Made by a program: the position numbers and the translations under genes. A DNA stretch of 64,000 nt from RUG11462 sp036308645. Lineage in GTDB: Bacteria > Bacillota > Clostridia > Oscillospirales > Acutalibacteraceae. Of this stretch, positions 18,537 to 27,169 are shown in pieces. Numbering within the stretch: position 1 is the stretch's first letter; each line of letters begins with the position of its first letter. Below the pieces are notes generated by a model. It was not told the DNA's origin, ran no database searches, and saw only the letters and a program-made list of their open reading frames with translations. The stretch lies in the NCBI GenBank assembly GCA_036308645.1, contig JAXJVH010000039.1, positions 1-64,000 on the forward strand, written 5' to 3'.

Positions 18537-19790
18537 TTGGAAAAACTGATTATTAACGGCAAAAGAACTTTAGAGGGTGAGGTAAATATACACGGCGCTA
18601 AAAATGCCGCTTTGCCAATCCTTTGTGCAAGCCTGCTTTGTGATGAAAAGGTTGTATTACATAATTGTCCTGCGCTTTCCGATGTCGACAATACAATTGA
18701 TATTTTAAATTTTTTGGGTTTTTGTGCTAAAAGAGAAGGCTCTGTAGCGGAAATAATGCCGTCAGCAGAGATAAAAGATTTTATTCCCGAAGAATTTATG
18801 AATAAAATGCGTTCTTCAATAATCTTCCTCGGCGCAGTTGTTTCAAAAAACGGCAAAGCAAAACTTTGTCTGCCGGGAGGTTGTGAATTAGGGCCTCGAC
18901 CTATTGATATTCATTTAAACAGTTTTAGGAAACTCGGCGTACATATACAAGAAAAATTCGGGACTATAGAGTGTAAATGCGATAAAATTGTCGGAACTAC
19001 AATTAATCTGCCTTTTCCGAGCGTCGGCGCTACCGAGAATATAATGCTTGCCGCAGTAAAAGCACAGGGCAAAACAATTATACATAATGCGGCACGAGAA
19101 CCCGAAATTAAAGAACTTGAGTTGTTTTTGAATAAATGCGGCGCGGATATTTCGGGTGCAGGCGGAAACAGTATTGTTATTAACGGAGTCAAAAAACTCT
19201 ACGGTTGTGAGCATAGTATCTTGCCCGACAGAATAGAAACGTCAACTTATATGGCGTTTGCGGCGGTTACGGGCGGAAATTTAAAAATAAAAAATATTTG
19301 TACCGAACATATTGAACCTGTACTTTTCGCATTTAGAGAGGCAGGTTGCAGAGTAGATTTAGGCGAGAATTTTTTGAATATAACTGCTCCAAAATCACTT
19401 CATAGAATTCATCACATTAAAACTTTGGTTTATCCCGGATTTCCTACCGATTCCGTAATGCCGCTTATGGCGTTATGCTCGGTAGCAAAAGGCACTTCTG
19501 TTATCGAAGAAACAATTTTTCAAAACAGGTTTAAAGCCGCTGAAGAATTAAACAAACTAGGCGCCGAGATAAAGGTTTATGACCGAATAGCAGTAGTTGA
19601 GGGCGTAAAAACACTTTACGGCGCCGATGTAAAAGCAACAGACCTACGAGGCGGAGCGGCGCTGATTTGCGCAGGGCTTTCGGCAGAGGGCAAAACGGTG
19701 ATAACTGAATTACAACACATTGACCGAGGATATGAAAAAATAGAACAAACCTTGAATTTAATAGGTGCAGATATAATACGGAGAAATTAA
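18537..19790 (+). CDS. murA: UDP-N-acetylglucosamine 1-carboxyvinyltransferase
   Basis: MurA catalyses the first committed peptidoglycan step, moving enolpyruvate from PEP to UDP-GlcNAc. The 417-residue protein has the expected inside-out alpha/beta barrel signatures: INGKRTLEGEVNIHGAKNAALPI (Lys/Asn active-site pair), the flexible loop with the fosfomycin-target Cys in LPGGCELGPRPIDIH, GATENIMLAA, PDRIETSTYMAFAAVTGG and the late LRGGAALICAGLSAEG. The TTG start at 18537 follows GGAGGG with nine bases of spacing, but that SD is buried in a hairpin. Many Firmicutes carry two murA paralogues; which one this is cannot be said. Confidence 0.96.
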   Translation: MEKLIINGKRTLEGEVNIHGAKNAALPILCASLLCDEKVVLHNCPALSDVDNTIDILNFLGFCAKREGSVAEIMPSAEIKDFIPEEFMNKMRSSIIFLGAVVSKNGKAKLCLPGGCELGPRPIDIHLNSFRKLGVHIQEKFGTIECKCDKIVGTTINLPFPSVGATENIMLAAVKAQGKTIIHNAAREPEIKELELFLNKCGADISGAGGNSIVINGVKKLYGCEHSILPDRIETSTYMAFAAVTGGNLKIKNICTEHIEPVLFAFREAGCRVDLGENFLNITAPKSLHRIHHIKTLVYPGFPTDSVMPLMALCSVAKGTSVIEETIFQNRFKAAEELNKLGAEIKVYDRIAVVEGVKTLYGADVKATDLRGGAALICAGLSAEGKTVITELQHIDRGYEKIEQTLNLIGADIIRRN

Positions 19791-19791
19791 A

Positions 19792-20766
19792 ATGGACGAA
19801 AGACGGAATAGAAAAAAACAAATTGAAATGAAACAGAAAAGTGGCAGAAAGAAAATAAATTCTGCAAAGAAAAAAAGAAAGAATAATATAAAAAGGGTTA
19901 GAAATCCCGAAAAATCATCGGTTAATCAAAATTCCAAACCGCAGGAATTTTCGGAAAAACCTAAAAAATTCGTTTCCAAAAAACGTATAAAGCGTAGAAA
20001 CAGAATTATCTCTGTAGTTTTATTGATAATAATGATTGTCGGCGTGATGACAGCGCTTTCACTTACGGTGTTTTTCCCGATTAAAACCATAAAAATATCA
20101 GGTAGTGAGAAGTATAGCGCTAAAGAAATTTCGTCGGCAATAGGCGTTGTTAAAGGCGATAATTTGTTGTTAGCAAGCGAAAAAAGAGCAAATACCGCTG
20201 TAAAATCAACCTATCCGTATATTAAAGAGATTAAGTTTAACAAGTCGCTTCCTTTTACCTTGAATGTTAAAGTCAGCGAATACGATGTGTTTGCACAGAT
20301 AAAATATTCAAGCGGATATATAAGAATAGGAAAAGACGGCAAGGTGCTTGAAATCGCAGATAAATATTTAAAAGGAGCGGCTGTTATAACAGGCGTTACC
20401 GTAACAGAGAAAACTATCGGCGAAACCGTTGCTTTTGAAAGCAAAGACGGGGAAGAAGATATTTTTCAAAAAACCAATGAGATTATTAATGCCTTTGAAA
20501 ACAGTAAAATCGGCGGAGTAACTCTTATTAATTTTAATAATATGCAGGATATAAGAGTTACTTATAATAATCAAATCGTTATGTTGATCGGCTCAAGCGC
20601 AAATTTAGATAAAAAACTCGCTCATGCAAAGGCTACTCTCGAGGCAAGAAGCGAGAGCAAAGAAACAGGAACGCTTAATTTGAGCAGAATTCCAAGCGCA
20701 AAAAACGAAGCAAGTTTTATTCCGAGAGAACTGCAAAAAGATGAAATCGCAGGAAAGAAAAAATAA
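19792..20766 (+). CDS. divIB: Cell division protein FtsQ/DivIB
   Basis: A 324-residue bitopic divisome protein that, with FtsL and DivIC, activates septal peptidoglycan synthesis. A long, strongly basic cytoplasmic tail (1-65; many KK and RR pairs) precedes one membrane helix (about 68-90, VVLLIIMIVGVMTALSLTVF), then a POTRA domain beginning FFPIKTIKISGSEKYSAKEI and containing the family pattern KEIKFNKSLPFTLNVKVSEYD, a beta domain and a charged tail ending in Lys. The ATG is one base after the murA stop, so the two are probably coupled. The pairing with ftsZ downstream is typical. Confidence 0.88.
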   Translation: MDERRNRKKQIEMKQKSGRKKINSAKKKRKNNIKRVRNPEKSSVNQNSKPQEFSEKPKKFVSKKRIKRRNRIISVVLLIIMIVGVMTALSLTVFFPIKTIKISGSEKYSAKEISSAIGVVKGDNLLLASEKRANTAVKSTYPYIKEIKFNKSLPFTLNVKVSEYDVFAQIKYSSGYIRIGKDGKVLEIADKYLKGAAVITGVTVTEKTIGETVAFESKDGEEDIFQKTNEIINAFENSKIGGVTLINFNNMQDIRVTYNNQIVMLIGSSANLDKKLAHAKATLEARSESKETGTLNLSRIPSAKNEASFIPRELQKDEIAGKKK

Positions 20767-20823
20767 AATAAAACTATTTTTATTGAAGTTTTAATTAATT
20801 TATTAAAAAATTAAAAATAATTG

Positions 20824-20852
20824 TTGCATTATCGGGTTTTTCGTGTTACAAT
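20824..20852 (+). promoter_or_regulatory. Promoter of ftsZ
   Basis: TTGCAT (20824-20829), a 17-bp spacer and TACAAT (20847-20852), about 50 bp before the ftsZ ATG. It would allow ftsZ expression independent of the long upstream dcw transcript. Confidence 0.7.
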
Positions 20853-20904
20853 TATTCAGTAAAATAGTCTAATAGTGATTTAAGATATTAGGAGGATAAA
20901 AATT

Positions 20905-21960
20905 ATGGCAAACGAACTTACTAATGAAGTAAATGATGTTGTTCAGATTAAAGTTGTCGGTGTTGGCGGCGGCGGCGGAAACGCTATCGACAGGATGGTT
21001 GAAGCAGGCGTAAGCGGCGCAGAATTTGTTGCAGTCAACTCAGATAAACAGGCGCTTTTGCGTTCAAAAGCCGACCAAAAAATTCAAATCGGTGAAAAAC
21101 TTACTCACGGACAGGGCGCAGGTGCAAAACCTGAAATCGGTAAAGGCTCTGCCGAAGAATCTAAAGATGATATTATTGCAGCATTAAAAGGTACCGATAT
21201 GGTATTCGTAACTGCCGGTATGGGCGGCGGTACAGGTACAGGCGCTGCTCCTGTAGTTGCTCAAATTGCTAAAGATATGGGTATTCTTACAGTAGGCGTT
21301 GTTACAAAGCCTTTCGCTTTCGAGGGTAAGCGCCGTATGGAGCAGGCAGAAAAAGGTATTGCAGAACTTGCTGACCATGTTGACTCTCTTATCGTTATTC
21401 CTAACGAAAGATTAAAATTAGTTTCAGAGCAAAAGATTACATTTATGAACGCATTCCAGATTGCTGATGATGTTCTTCGTCTTGGCGTTCAGAATATTTC
21501 TGAACTTATCAAAATGCCTGCAACCGTTAACCTTGACTTTGCTGATGTTACATCGGTAATGAAAGATTCAGGTTATGCTCACATGGGCGTTGGTACTGCA
21601 ACAGGCAGAGATAAAGCAGAAACTGCTGCTCATGAGGCTATTACAAGCCCGCTTATTGAAACATCTATGAACGGTGCTAAAGGTCTTATTGTCTGCGTAG
21701 TTGCTTCACCTGACATCGGTCTTGATGAAGTTTCCGACGCTTCTACAATTATTTCCGAGGCTGCTCATCCTGATGCAAACATCATTTGGGGTATTATGTT
21801 CGACGAGAAACTCGAAGATACTATCAAAATTACTGTTGTTGCAACAGGCTCTGCTGAAACTCCTTCACAGAAAAAGGCAGATATGCCAAGTTTCAATATG
21901 GATTCGGCTGCTGATGATAACGACTTTTATGACGATGTATCATCAATTTTCAATAAATAA
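20905..21960 (+). CDS. ftsZ: Cell division GTPase FtsZ
   Basis: Tubulin-like GTPase that forms the division ring. The 351-residue protein has the nucleotide-binding GVGGGGGNAIDRM segment (19-31), the tubulin signature GGGTGTGAAP (107-116), the NFADVTSV-type segment NLDFADVTSVMKDSG and the T7 synergy region. After the globular core there is only a short linker and an unusual acidic end, DDNDFYDDVSSIFNK, instead of the common DIPxFLRK-type peptide used to bind FtsA and SepF. ATG start behind AGGAGG. It has its own promoter and terminator. Confidence 0.98.
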   Translation: MANELTNEVNDVVQIKVVGVGGGGGNAIDRMVEAGVSGAEFVAVNSDKQALLRSKADQKIQIGEKLTHGQGAGAKPEIGKGSAEESKDDIIAALKGTDMVFVTAGMGGGTGTGAAPVVAQIAKDMGILTVGVVTKPFAFEGKRRMEQAEKGIAELADHVDSLIVIPNERLKLVSEQKITFMNAFQIADDVLRLGVQNISELIKMPATVNLDFADVTSVMKDSGYAHMGVGTATGRDKAETAAHEAITSPLIETSMNGAKGLIVCVVASPDIGLDEVSDASTIISEAAHPDANIIWGIMFDEKLEDTIKITVVATGSAETPSQKKADMPSFNMDSAADDNDFYDDVSSIFNK

Positions 21961-21980
21961 TTGTATTTTAATATTACTTA

Positions 21981-22013
21981 AATTAAATCCGACAAACCTT
22001 GTCGGATTTAATT
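21981..22013 (+). terminator. Terminator after ftsZ
   Basis: A perfect 15-bp stem (21981-21995 with 21999-22013; core AAATCCGACAA) and a three-base loop. The tail is only moderately T-rich (GTTGT), so some read-through into prmA is possible. Confidence 0.75.
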
Positions 22014-22034
22014 GTTGTATAAAGGTTTGATAAA

Positions 22035-22970
22035 ATGGATTGGATTGAAATTTTAGTTAATATTCCTACGGATTCTGTTGAAAGAGCGTCTGATATTTGC
22101 ACTATGGTTGTGCCTTACGGTTTTTATATTGAAGATTATTCCGAACTTGAGAAAGACGCGCTTGAAATTGCACATATTGATTTGATTGATGAAGATTTGG
22201 TTGCAAAACCACGTGATAAAGCCATTATTCATATTTATATTGATCCCGAATCTAATTATAAAGACGCGGTTGATTTTTTAAGCCATCGTTTGCAGGCTGA
22301 AAATATACCGTTTGAAATTGATACAAACGGAGTTAGCGAGGAAGATTGGGCAAATAATTGGAAAAAATACTTTAAGCCGACCGAAATAGGCGAAAAACTT
22401 CTTATTTTGCCTGAATGGGAAGAACAACCGAAAACCGACAGAAAGATACTCAAAATTGACCCGGGTGCGGCGTTTGGCACAGGTACTCATTCTACAACAA
22501 GGCTTTGCTTAACCGCAATTGAAAAATATGTCGGTGAGAATAAAACCGTGCTTGATATAGGCACGGGTTCGGGCATTTTGTCTATTGCTTCATTGTTGCT
22601 CGGTGCAAAAAGTGCAGTTGGTGTTGATATTGACGCTTTGGCTGTCAAAACTGCTATTGATAACGGCTTGAAAAACGGCTTTGTTGAACCGCAGTATAAA
22701 ATGATAAACGGTGATTTAGCCGATAAAGTCAACGGAAAATTTGATGTTTGTATTGCGAATATTGTTGCAGATGTTATTATAAAACTTTGCGACAGCGTTA
22801 CTGATTTTATTCTGCCGAATGGCTTGTTTATTACATCGGGAATAATTGATACAAGAGCGGATGAAGTTATTGAAAAATTATCGTCTGTCGGCTTTAAAAT
22901 AGTTGAAAAAATGGAAGAAAAAGGCTGGTACTGTATTGTATCGGAATACACAGGGGAGAAAATATGTTAG
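22035..22970 (+). CDS. prmA: Ribosomal protein L11 methyltransferase
   Basis: PrmA trimethylates residues of ribosomal protein L11 using SAM. The 311-residue protein begins MDWIEILVNIPTDSVE, has a small N-terminal L11-recognition domain, and a C-terminal methyltransferase with the diagnostic IDPGAAFGTGTHSTTRLCL, VLDIGTGSGILSIAS, GVDIDALAVKTA and CIANIVADVI motifs. ATG start at 22035, with a modest SD AAAGGTTT. Its last codons overlap the start of prfB by seven bases, suggesting translational coupling of two translation-related genes. Confidence 0.95.
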   Translation: MDWIEILVNIPTDSVERASDICTMVVPYGFYIEDYSELEKDALEIAHIDLIDEDLVAKPRDKAIIHIYIDPESNYKDAVDFLSHRLQAENIPFEIDTNGVSEEDWANNWKKYFKPTEIGEKLLILPEWEEQPKTDRKILKIDPGAAFGTGTHSTTRLCLTAIEKYVGENKTVLDIGTGSGILSIASLLLGAKSAVGVDIDALAVKTAIDNGLKNGFVEPQYKMINGDLADKVNGKFDVCIANIVADVIIKLCDSVTDFILPNGLFITSGIIDTRADEVIEKLSSVGFKIVEKMEEKGWYCIVSEYTGEKIC

Positions 22971-24076
22971 TTTACGAAGAACAAAAACAACGTCTTACTG
23001 CTTATGAAGATGAACTTGCGGATTTAAAAGACGCTCTTAATTTAACCGAGGTTGAAAAAGAGGTTTCCGAACTTGAGACGGCAGCCGCTGCGGACGGATT
23101 TTGGGACGATGTTGAAAATTCTCAAAAAGTGCTTAAAAAAACCAGCAATTTAAAAGCGATAATCAAAGGCTATAATGATTTAAAGGCTTGCTATGACGAT
23201 ACTTTGGTTCTTATTGAAATGGCTGACGAGGAGGAAGACGAATCGCTTTTAGATGAGGTTGTGACAGGCGTAGACAAGTTTATTGCCGATTATGACAATA
23301 TGCGACTTTCTACTCTTTTAAGCGGTGAATATGACGCTAATAATGCTATTTTGACTTTCCACGCAGGCGCAGGCGGAACAGAGGCGCAGGATTGGGTGGA
23401 AATGCTTTTCAGAATGTATACTCGTTGGGCGGAACGTCACGGTTTTGTCGCTAAAACGCTTGATTATCTCGACGGCGATGACGCAGGGCTTAAAAGCGCG
23501 GTTATGCTTGTCGAGGGGTTAAACGCTTACGGCTATTTAAAAAGCGAAATGGGCGTTCACCGTCTTGTTCGTGTTTCACCGTTTGATTCATCGGGCAGAC
23601 GTCACACTTCTTTCGCTTCGCTCGAGGTTATGCCTGAAATTAATGACGATATCGAGATTGATATTAATCCTGATGATTTAAGGGTTGATACCTACCGTTC
23701 ATCGGGTGCAGGCGGTCAGCACGTTAATAAGACCTCTTCCGCTATCAGAATTACTCATATTCCTACAGGAATTGTCGTTTCTTGTCAGAATGAGCGCTCA
23801 CAGCACCAAAACAGAGATCAGGCTATGAGAATGTTAAAATCAAAACTTTTGGAAATCAAAGAGCGTGAACATCTTGATAAAATTGAGGATATCAAAGGCG
23901 TTCAAAAAGAAATTGCTTGGGGTTCGCAAATTCGTTCTTATGTATTTATGCCGTATACTTTGGCTAAAGACCACCGAACAAATTTTGAAAACGGTAATAT
24001 TAATGCGGTTATGGACGGCGACCTCGACGGATTTATTAATGCTTATCTAAAAGCAAAATCAAAAGGCGAGATATAA
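22964..24076 (+). CDS. prfB: Peptide chain release factor 2
   Basis: RF2 reads UGA and UAA stop codons and triggers peptide release. The 370-residue protein has the tripeptide anticodon SPF in VRVSPFDSSGRRHTSF, the catalytic GGQ in SSGAGGQHVNKT, and the RF2-type FHAGAGGTEAQDW and AWGSQIRSYVF segments. Unlike most bacterial prfB genes it has no in-frame UGA and no programmed +1 shift: the equivalent of the CUU-UGA site reads CTT AAT (23036-23041). The ATG overlaps the end of prmA and is preceded by GGGGAG. The next 430 bp carry no gene. Confidence 0.96.
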   Translation: MLVYEEQKQRLTAYEDELADLKDALNLTEVEKEVSELETAAAADGFWDDVENSQKVLKKTSNLKAIIKGYNDLKACYDDTLVLIEMADEEEDESLLDEVVTGVDKFIADYDNMRLSTLLSGEYDANNAILTFHAGAGGTEAQDWVEMLFRMYTRWAERHGFVAKTLDYLDGDDAGLKSAVMLVEGLNAYGYLKSEMGVHRLVRVSPFDSSGRRHTSFASLEVMPEINDDIEIDINPDDLRVDTYRSSGAGGQHVNKTSSAIRITHIPTGIVVSCQNERSQHQNRDQAMRMLKSKLLEIKEREHLDKIEDIKGVQKEIAWGSQIRSYVFMPYTLAKDHRTNFENGNINAVMDGDLDGFINAYLKAKSKGEI

Positions 24077-24092
24077 AACTGTTGGTTTAAAC

Positions 24093-24346
24093 GGTAGGGC
24101 AGTCACTGCCCTACAAATAATCAACAAGACTTTTGAAAACTTATTTGATTTTTTACGGGCAACCCTGTGTGGTTGCGCTTTTCTTGTATTACTAATAATC
24201 TTCTCTATATTCGTAGGGCGGTGGCTTGCTGCCGCCGTTTCAGTATTACCAACAATCTTATCTGCAATCGTAGGGCACGACGACCTCGGCGTGCCGTTTT
24301 ATCCGTCACTTCGTGACACCTTCCCCTAAAGGCGAAGGCTTTTTTA
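24093..24346. repeat. Cluster of small palindromic interspersed repeats
   Basis: Five imperfect palindromes lie in tandem: GTAGGGCAG/CTGCCCTAC (24093-24113), GCAACC/GGTTGC (24159-24176), GGCGGTGGC/GCTGCCGCC (24217-24236), GGCACG/CGTGCC (24274-24295) and GTCAC/GTGAC followed by CCTTC/GAAGG with a T run (24305-24346). The third and fourth share an upstream block, giving a 57-bp direct repeat (TATTACNAANAATCTT before CGTAGGGC). Base composition is GC-rich compared with the flanks. This is the kind of non-coding mosaic repeat seen in several Clostridia; the gap 24077-24439 holds nothing else I can identify. Confidence 0.75.
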
Positions 24347-24439
24347 TCAATAATTTCATCTGCATTTCAGAATGACGTGAAAATATCACTATTTTACATA
24401 AATTTAACAAAAAGGGCTATATCATTAACTTTTTGTTCA

Positions 24440-24467
24440 TTGTTTAATCAGCGCAATATGATACAAT
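24440..24467 (+). promoter_or_regulatory. Promoter of the P-type ATPase gene
   Basis: TTGTTT (24440-24445), a 16-bp spacer and TACAAT (24462-24467) preceded by TGA, an extended -10. It lies about 40 bp before the TTG start. Confidence 0.6.
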
Positions 24468-24507
24468 AATAATATAATATACTATAATTATTCGGAGGGA
24501 TTTATAG

Positions 24508-27117
24508 TTGATATTTCATAATAAATCAAAAGAAGATGTTTTAGAAGAACTTTCTACCGATTGTGAAAAAGGGTTAACAGATGACAAAATCTTAAAACTA
24601 CAAAATAAATTCGGAAAAAACAAGTTAAACGAGAAGAAGAAAAAATCAAATATTCAGAGATTTTTCGACCAGTTCAAAGACGTTATGATAATTATTCTTA
24701 TTTTAGCGGCAATAGTATCTTTTGTAGTTGCTTGCGCCGAGGGTAATGCAAAAGAATTTTTTGAGCCGGCTCTTATTCTTCTTATTGTTATACTCAATGC
24801 GATAATGGGTGTTTTGCAGGAAAGCAAGGCGGAAAAAGCGCTTGACGCTTTAAAAAATATGTCCGCTTTGCATGCAAGGGTAATTCGCAACGGCGAAGAA
24901 AAAGTTATTGACGCTGCCGATTTGGTTCCCGGTGATATTGTAAAACTTGAAGCAGGTGATTTTATTCCGGCGGACGCAAGACTTTTAAGCAGCGTTAGTC
25001 TTAAAAGCGAAGAATCTGCGCTTACAGGCGAATCTGTTCCGTCTGAAAAAGACGCCGATACGATAGTTGATGAAAAAGCGCCGCTTGGCGATAGAACAAA
25101 TATGGTATATTCAGGTTGTTCCGTTACTTACGGTACTGCCGTTGCAGTTGTAACCGCTACGGGAATGAATACCGAAATGGGCAAAATCGCAAATTTGCTT
25201 GAGGGGGAGAGCGATACCCAAACACCTTTGCAGAAAAAGTTAGCGCAACTCGGAAAATACTTGGGATTTATGGCGCTTGCGGCTTGTGCGATTGTTTTTG
25301 TTGTTGGTCTTTTAAACGGAATACCTATACTTGAAATATTTATGACGGCGGTTTCGCTTGCGGTTTCGGCTATTCCGGAGGGATTGCCCGCTATCGTTAC
25401 AATAGTGCTTTCAATCGGCGTTCAGCGAATGGTTAAGCGAAATGCACTTATTCGCCGTTTGCCTGCGGTAGAAACATTGGGTAGCGCGTCAATTATTTGT
25501 TCGGATAAAACCGGTACGCTTACTCAAAACAGAATGACTCTTGTAAAAGCGTATGTCGATGGGGAAAGTATAGAGGAAATCGGTAATAACAATTCCGAAT
25601 CGGTAAGAAAACTTTTGTCTTACGGTACGCTTTGTTGCGACGGCTCGGTTGTATTTGACGGAGAAAACGAAAAGCATATCGGCGACCCGACAGAAACCTC
25701 TATTATTGTTGCCGCTTATAAAAACGGTATGACAAAGGAACAACTTAACACAGATTATCCGAGAATAGGCGAAATTCCTTTTGATTCCGACCGAAAATTA
25801 ATGACAACCGTTAATAAAATCGGTGGTAAAAATGTAGTTATTGTAAAAGGCGCTTTTGATGTAATGGCGTCAAGATGTAATAGCGGAAATCTTGAAAAAG
25901 CAAAGATTATCACCGAAGAAATGAGCAAAAACGCATTGCGTGTGCTTGCGGTCGGATATAAAGTGATTGATAAAGTACCGACTGCTTTTACTTCGGAAGA
26001 ACTTGAGTGCGGTCTTGCTTTTATGGGACTTGTCGGTATGATTGACCCGCCCAGACCCGAGGCAAAGGTTGCGGTTGCAACTTGCAAAAAAGCAGGAATA
26101 AAGCCTGTTATGATTACAGGCGACCATGTTGTAACCGCCTCGGCTATTGCCAAAGAACTCGGAATTATGCAAGAGGGAGATAGGGCGATAACAGGAGCGG
26201 AACTTGACGATATGAGCGATACTGAACTCGATAACGAAGTCGAGCGTATTTCGGTTTATGCCCGTGTTTCGCCTGAAAACAAAATCCGAATAGTTAAGGC
26301 TTGGCAGAGAAAAGGTCAGGTTGTTTCTATGACGGGCGACGGCGTAAACGACGCACCTGCGCTTAAAGCGGCGGATATTGGCTGTGCAATGGGTGTTACG
26401 GGTACCGATGTTGCAAAAGGCGCAGCGGATATGACTCTTACCGATGATAACTTTGCTACTATTGTTGAAGCCGTACGTGAGGGCAGAGGTATTTATGATA
26501 ATATCCGAAAAGTTGTGGGATTTTTGCTCGGCACTAATATAGGCGAAGTTATAACTGTATTTTTGGCAATGATTTTATGGCATAAAACGCCGTTATTATC
26601 AATGCAGTTGCTTTGGATTAATCTTGTTACCGACAGTCTGCCGGCAATCGCTCTTGGTATGGAGCCTGTAGAAAAAGACGTTATGAATAAAAAGCCTCGT
26701 TCAAAAAACGAGGGAATATTTGCTCACGGCTTGGGATTAAGAGTTGTGTTACAGGGAATTATGTTTGCCGTGCTTTCACTTGTAGCATTCAGAATAGGTG
26801 TAAATACCTGCGGTGTTGCAGGCGGTCAGACAATGGCATTTATGGTACTTGCGTTGTCACAGATAATACAGGCGTTTAATATGCGGTCGGATCATTCTCT
26901 GTTTAAAATCGGAGTTTTCACCAACCATAAACTTAATTGGGCAACGCTTGTTTCGGTTTTGATGATGTTGTTAGTGTTATTTACCCCTGTCGGCGTCGCT
27001 TTCGGACTTATTATTCTTCCGTTTAAATTGTACCTTATTGCATTAGGACTTATTCTTATTCCTACTGTTATAATGGAAATTTCAAAAGCGGTAGGGCTTA
27101 TTAAACACAGTCATTAA
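24508..27117 (+). CDS. Calcium-transporting P-type ATPase (type IIA/PacL-like)
   Basis: An 869-residue P2-type ATPase predicted to export Ca2+ across the cytoplasmic membrane. It has an N-terminal cation-ATPase domain, actuator motif LTGESVP (172-178), the IPEGLP motif of helix M4 (289-294), phosphorylation site DKTGT (333-337), KGAFD in the nucleotide domain, TGD and MTGDGVNDAPALKAADIG in the P domain, and NLVTDSLPA in M6, which supplies Ca2+ ligands in SERCA. The set of ligand residues supports Ca2+ over Na+/K+, but the ion is inferred. TTG start at 24508 behind GGAGGG. Single-gene unit with its own promoter and terminator. Confidence 0.92.
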   Translation: MIFHNKSKEDVLEELSTDCEKGLTDDKILKLQNKFGKNKLNEKKKKSNIQRFFDQFKDVMIIILILAAIVSFVVACAEGNAKEFFEPALILLIVILNAIMGVLQESKAEKALDALKNMSALHARVIRNGEEKVIDAADLVPGDIVKLEAGDFIPADARLLSSVSLKSEESALTGESVPSEKDADTIVDEKAPLGDRTNMVYSGCSVTYGTAVAVVTATGMNTEMGKIANLLEGESDTQTPLQKKLAQLGKYLGFMALAACAIVFVVGLLNGIPILEIFMTAVSLAVSAIPEGLPAIVTIVLSIGVQRMVKRNALIRRLPAVETLGSASIICSDKTGTLTQNRMTLVKAYVDGESIEEIGNNNSESVRKLLSYGTLCCDGSVVFDGENEKHIGDPTETSIIVAAYKNGMTKEQLNTDYPRIGEIPFDSDRKLMTTVNKIGGKNVVIVKGAFDVMASRCNSGNLEKAKIITEEMSKNALRVLAVGYKVIDKVPTAFTSEELECGLAFMGLVGMIDPPRPEAKVAVATCKKAGIKPVMITGDHVVTASAIAKELGIMQEGDRAITGAELDDMSDTELDNEVERISVYARVSPENKIRIVKAWQRKGQVVSMTGDGVNDAPALKAADIGCAMGVTGTDVAKGAADMTLTDDNFATIVEAVREGRGIYDNIRKVVGFLLGTNIGEVITVFLAMILWHKTPLLSMQLLWINLVTDSLPAIALGMEPVEKDVMNKKPRSKNEGIFAHGLGLRVVLQGIMFAVLSLVAFRIGVNTCGVAGGQTMAFMVLALSQIIQAFNMRSDHSLFKIGVFTNHKLNWATLVSVLMMLLVLFTPVGVAFGLIILPFKLYLIALGLILIPTVIMEISKAVGLIKHSH

Positions 27118-27146
27118 AAAAAGGCTCTCATTACAGAGCCTTTTTT
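27117..27146 (+). terminator. Terminator of the P-type ATPase gene
   Basis: Stem AAAAAAGGCTCT (27117-27128) with AGAGCCTTTTTT (27135-27146) and a six-base loop, beginning in the stop codon. Confidence 0.92.
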
Positions 27147-27169
27147 CATATAATATTATCGGTGATAAT

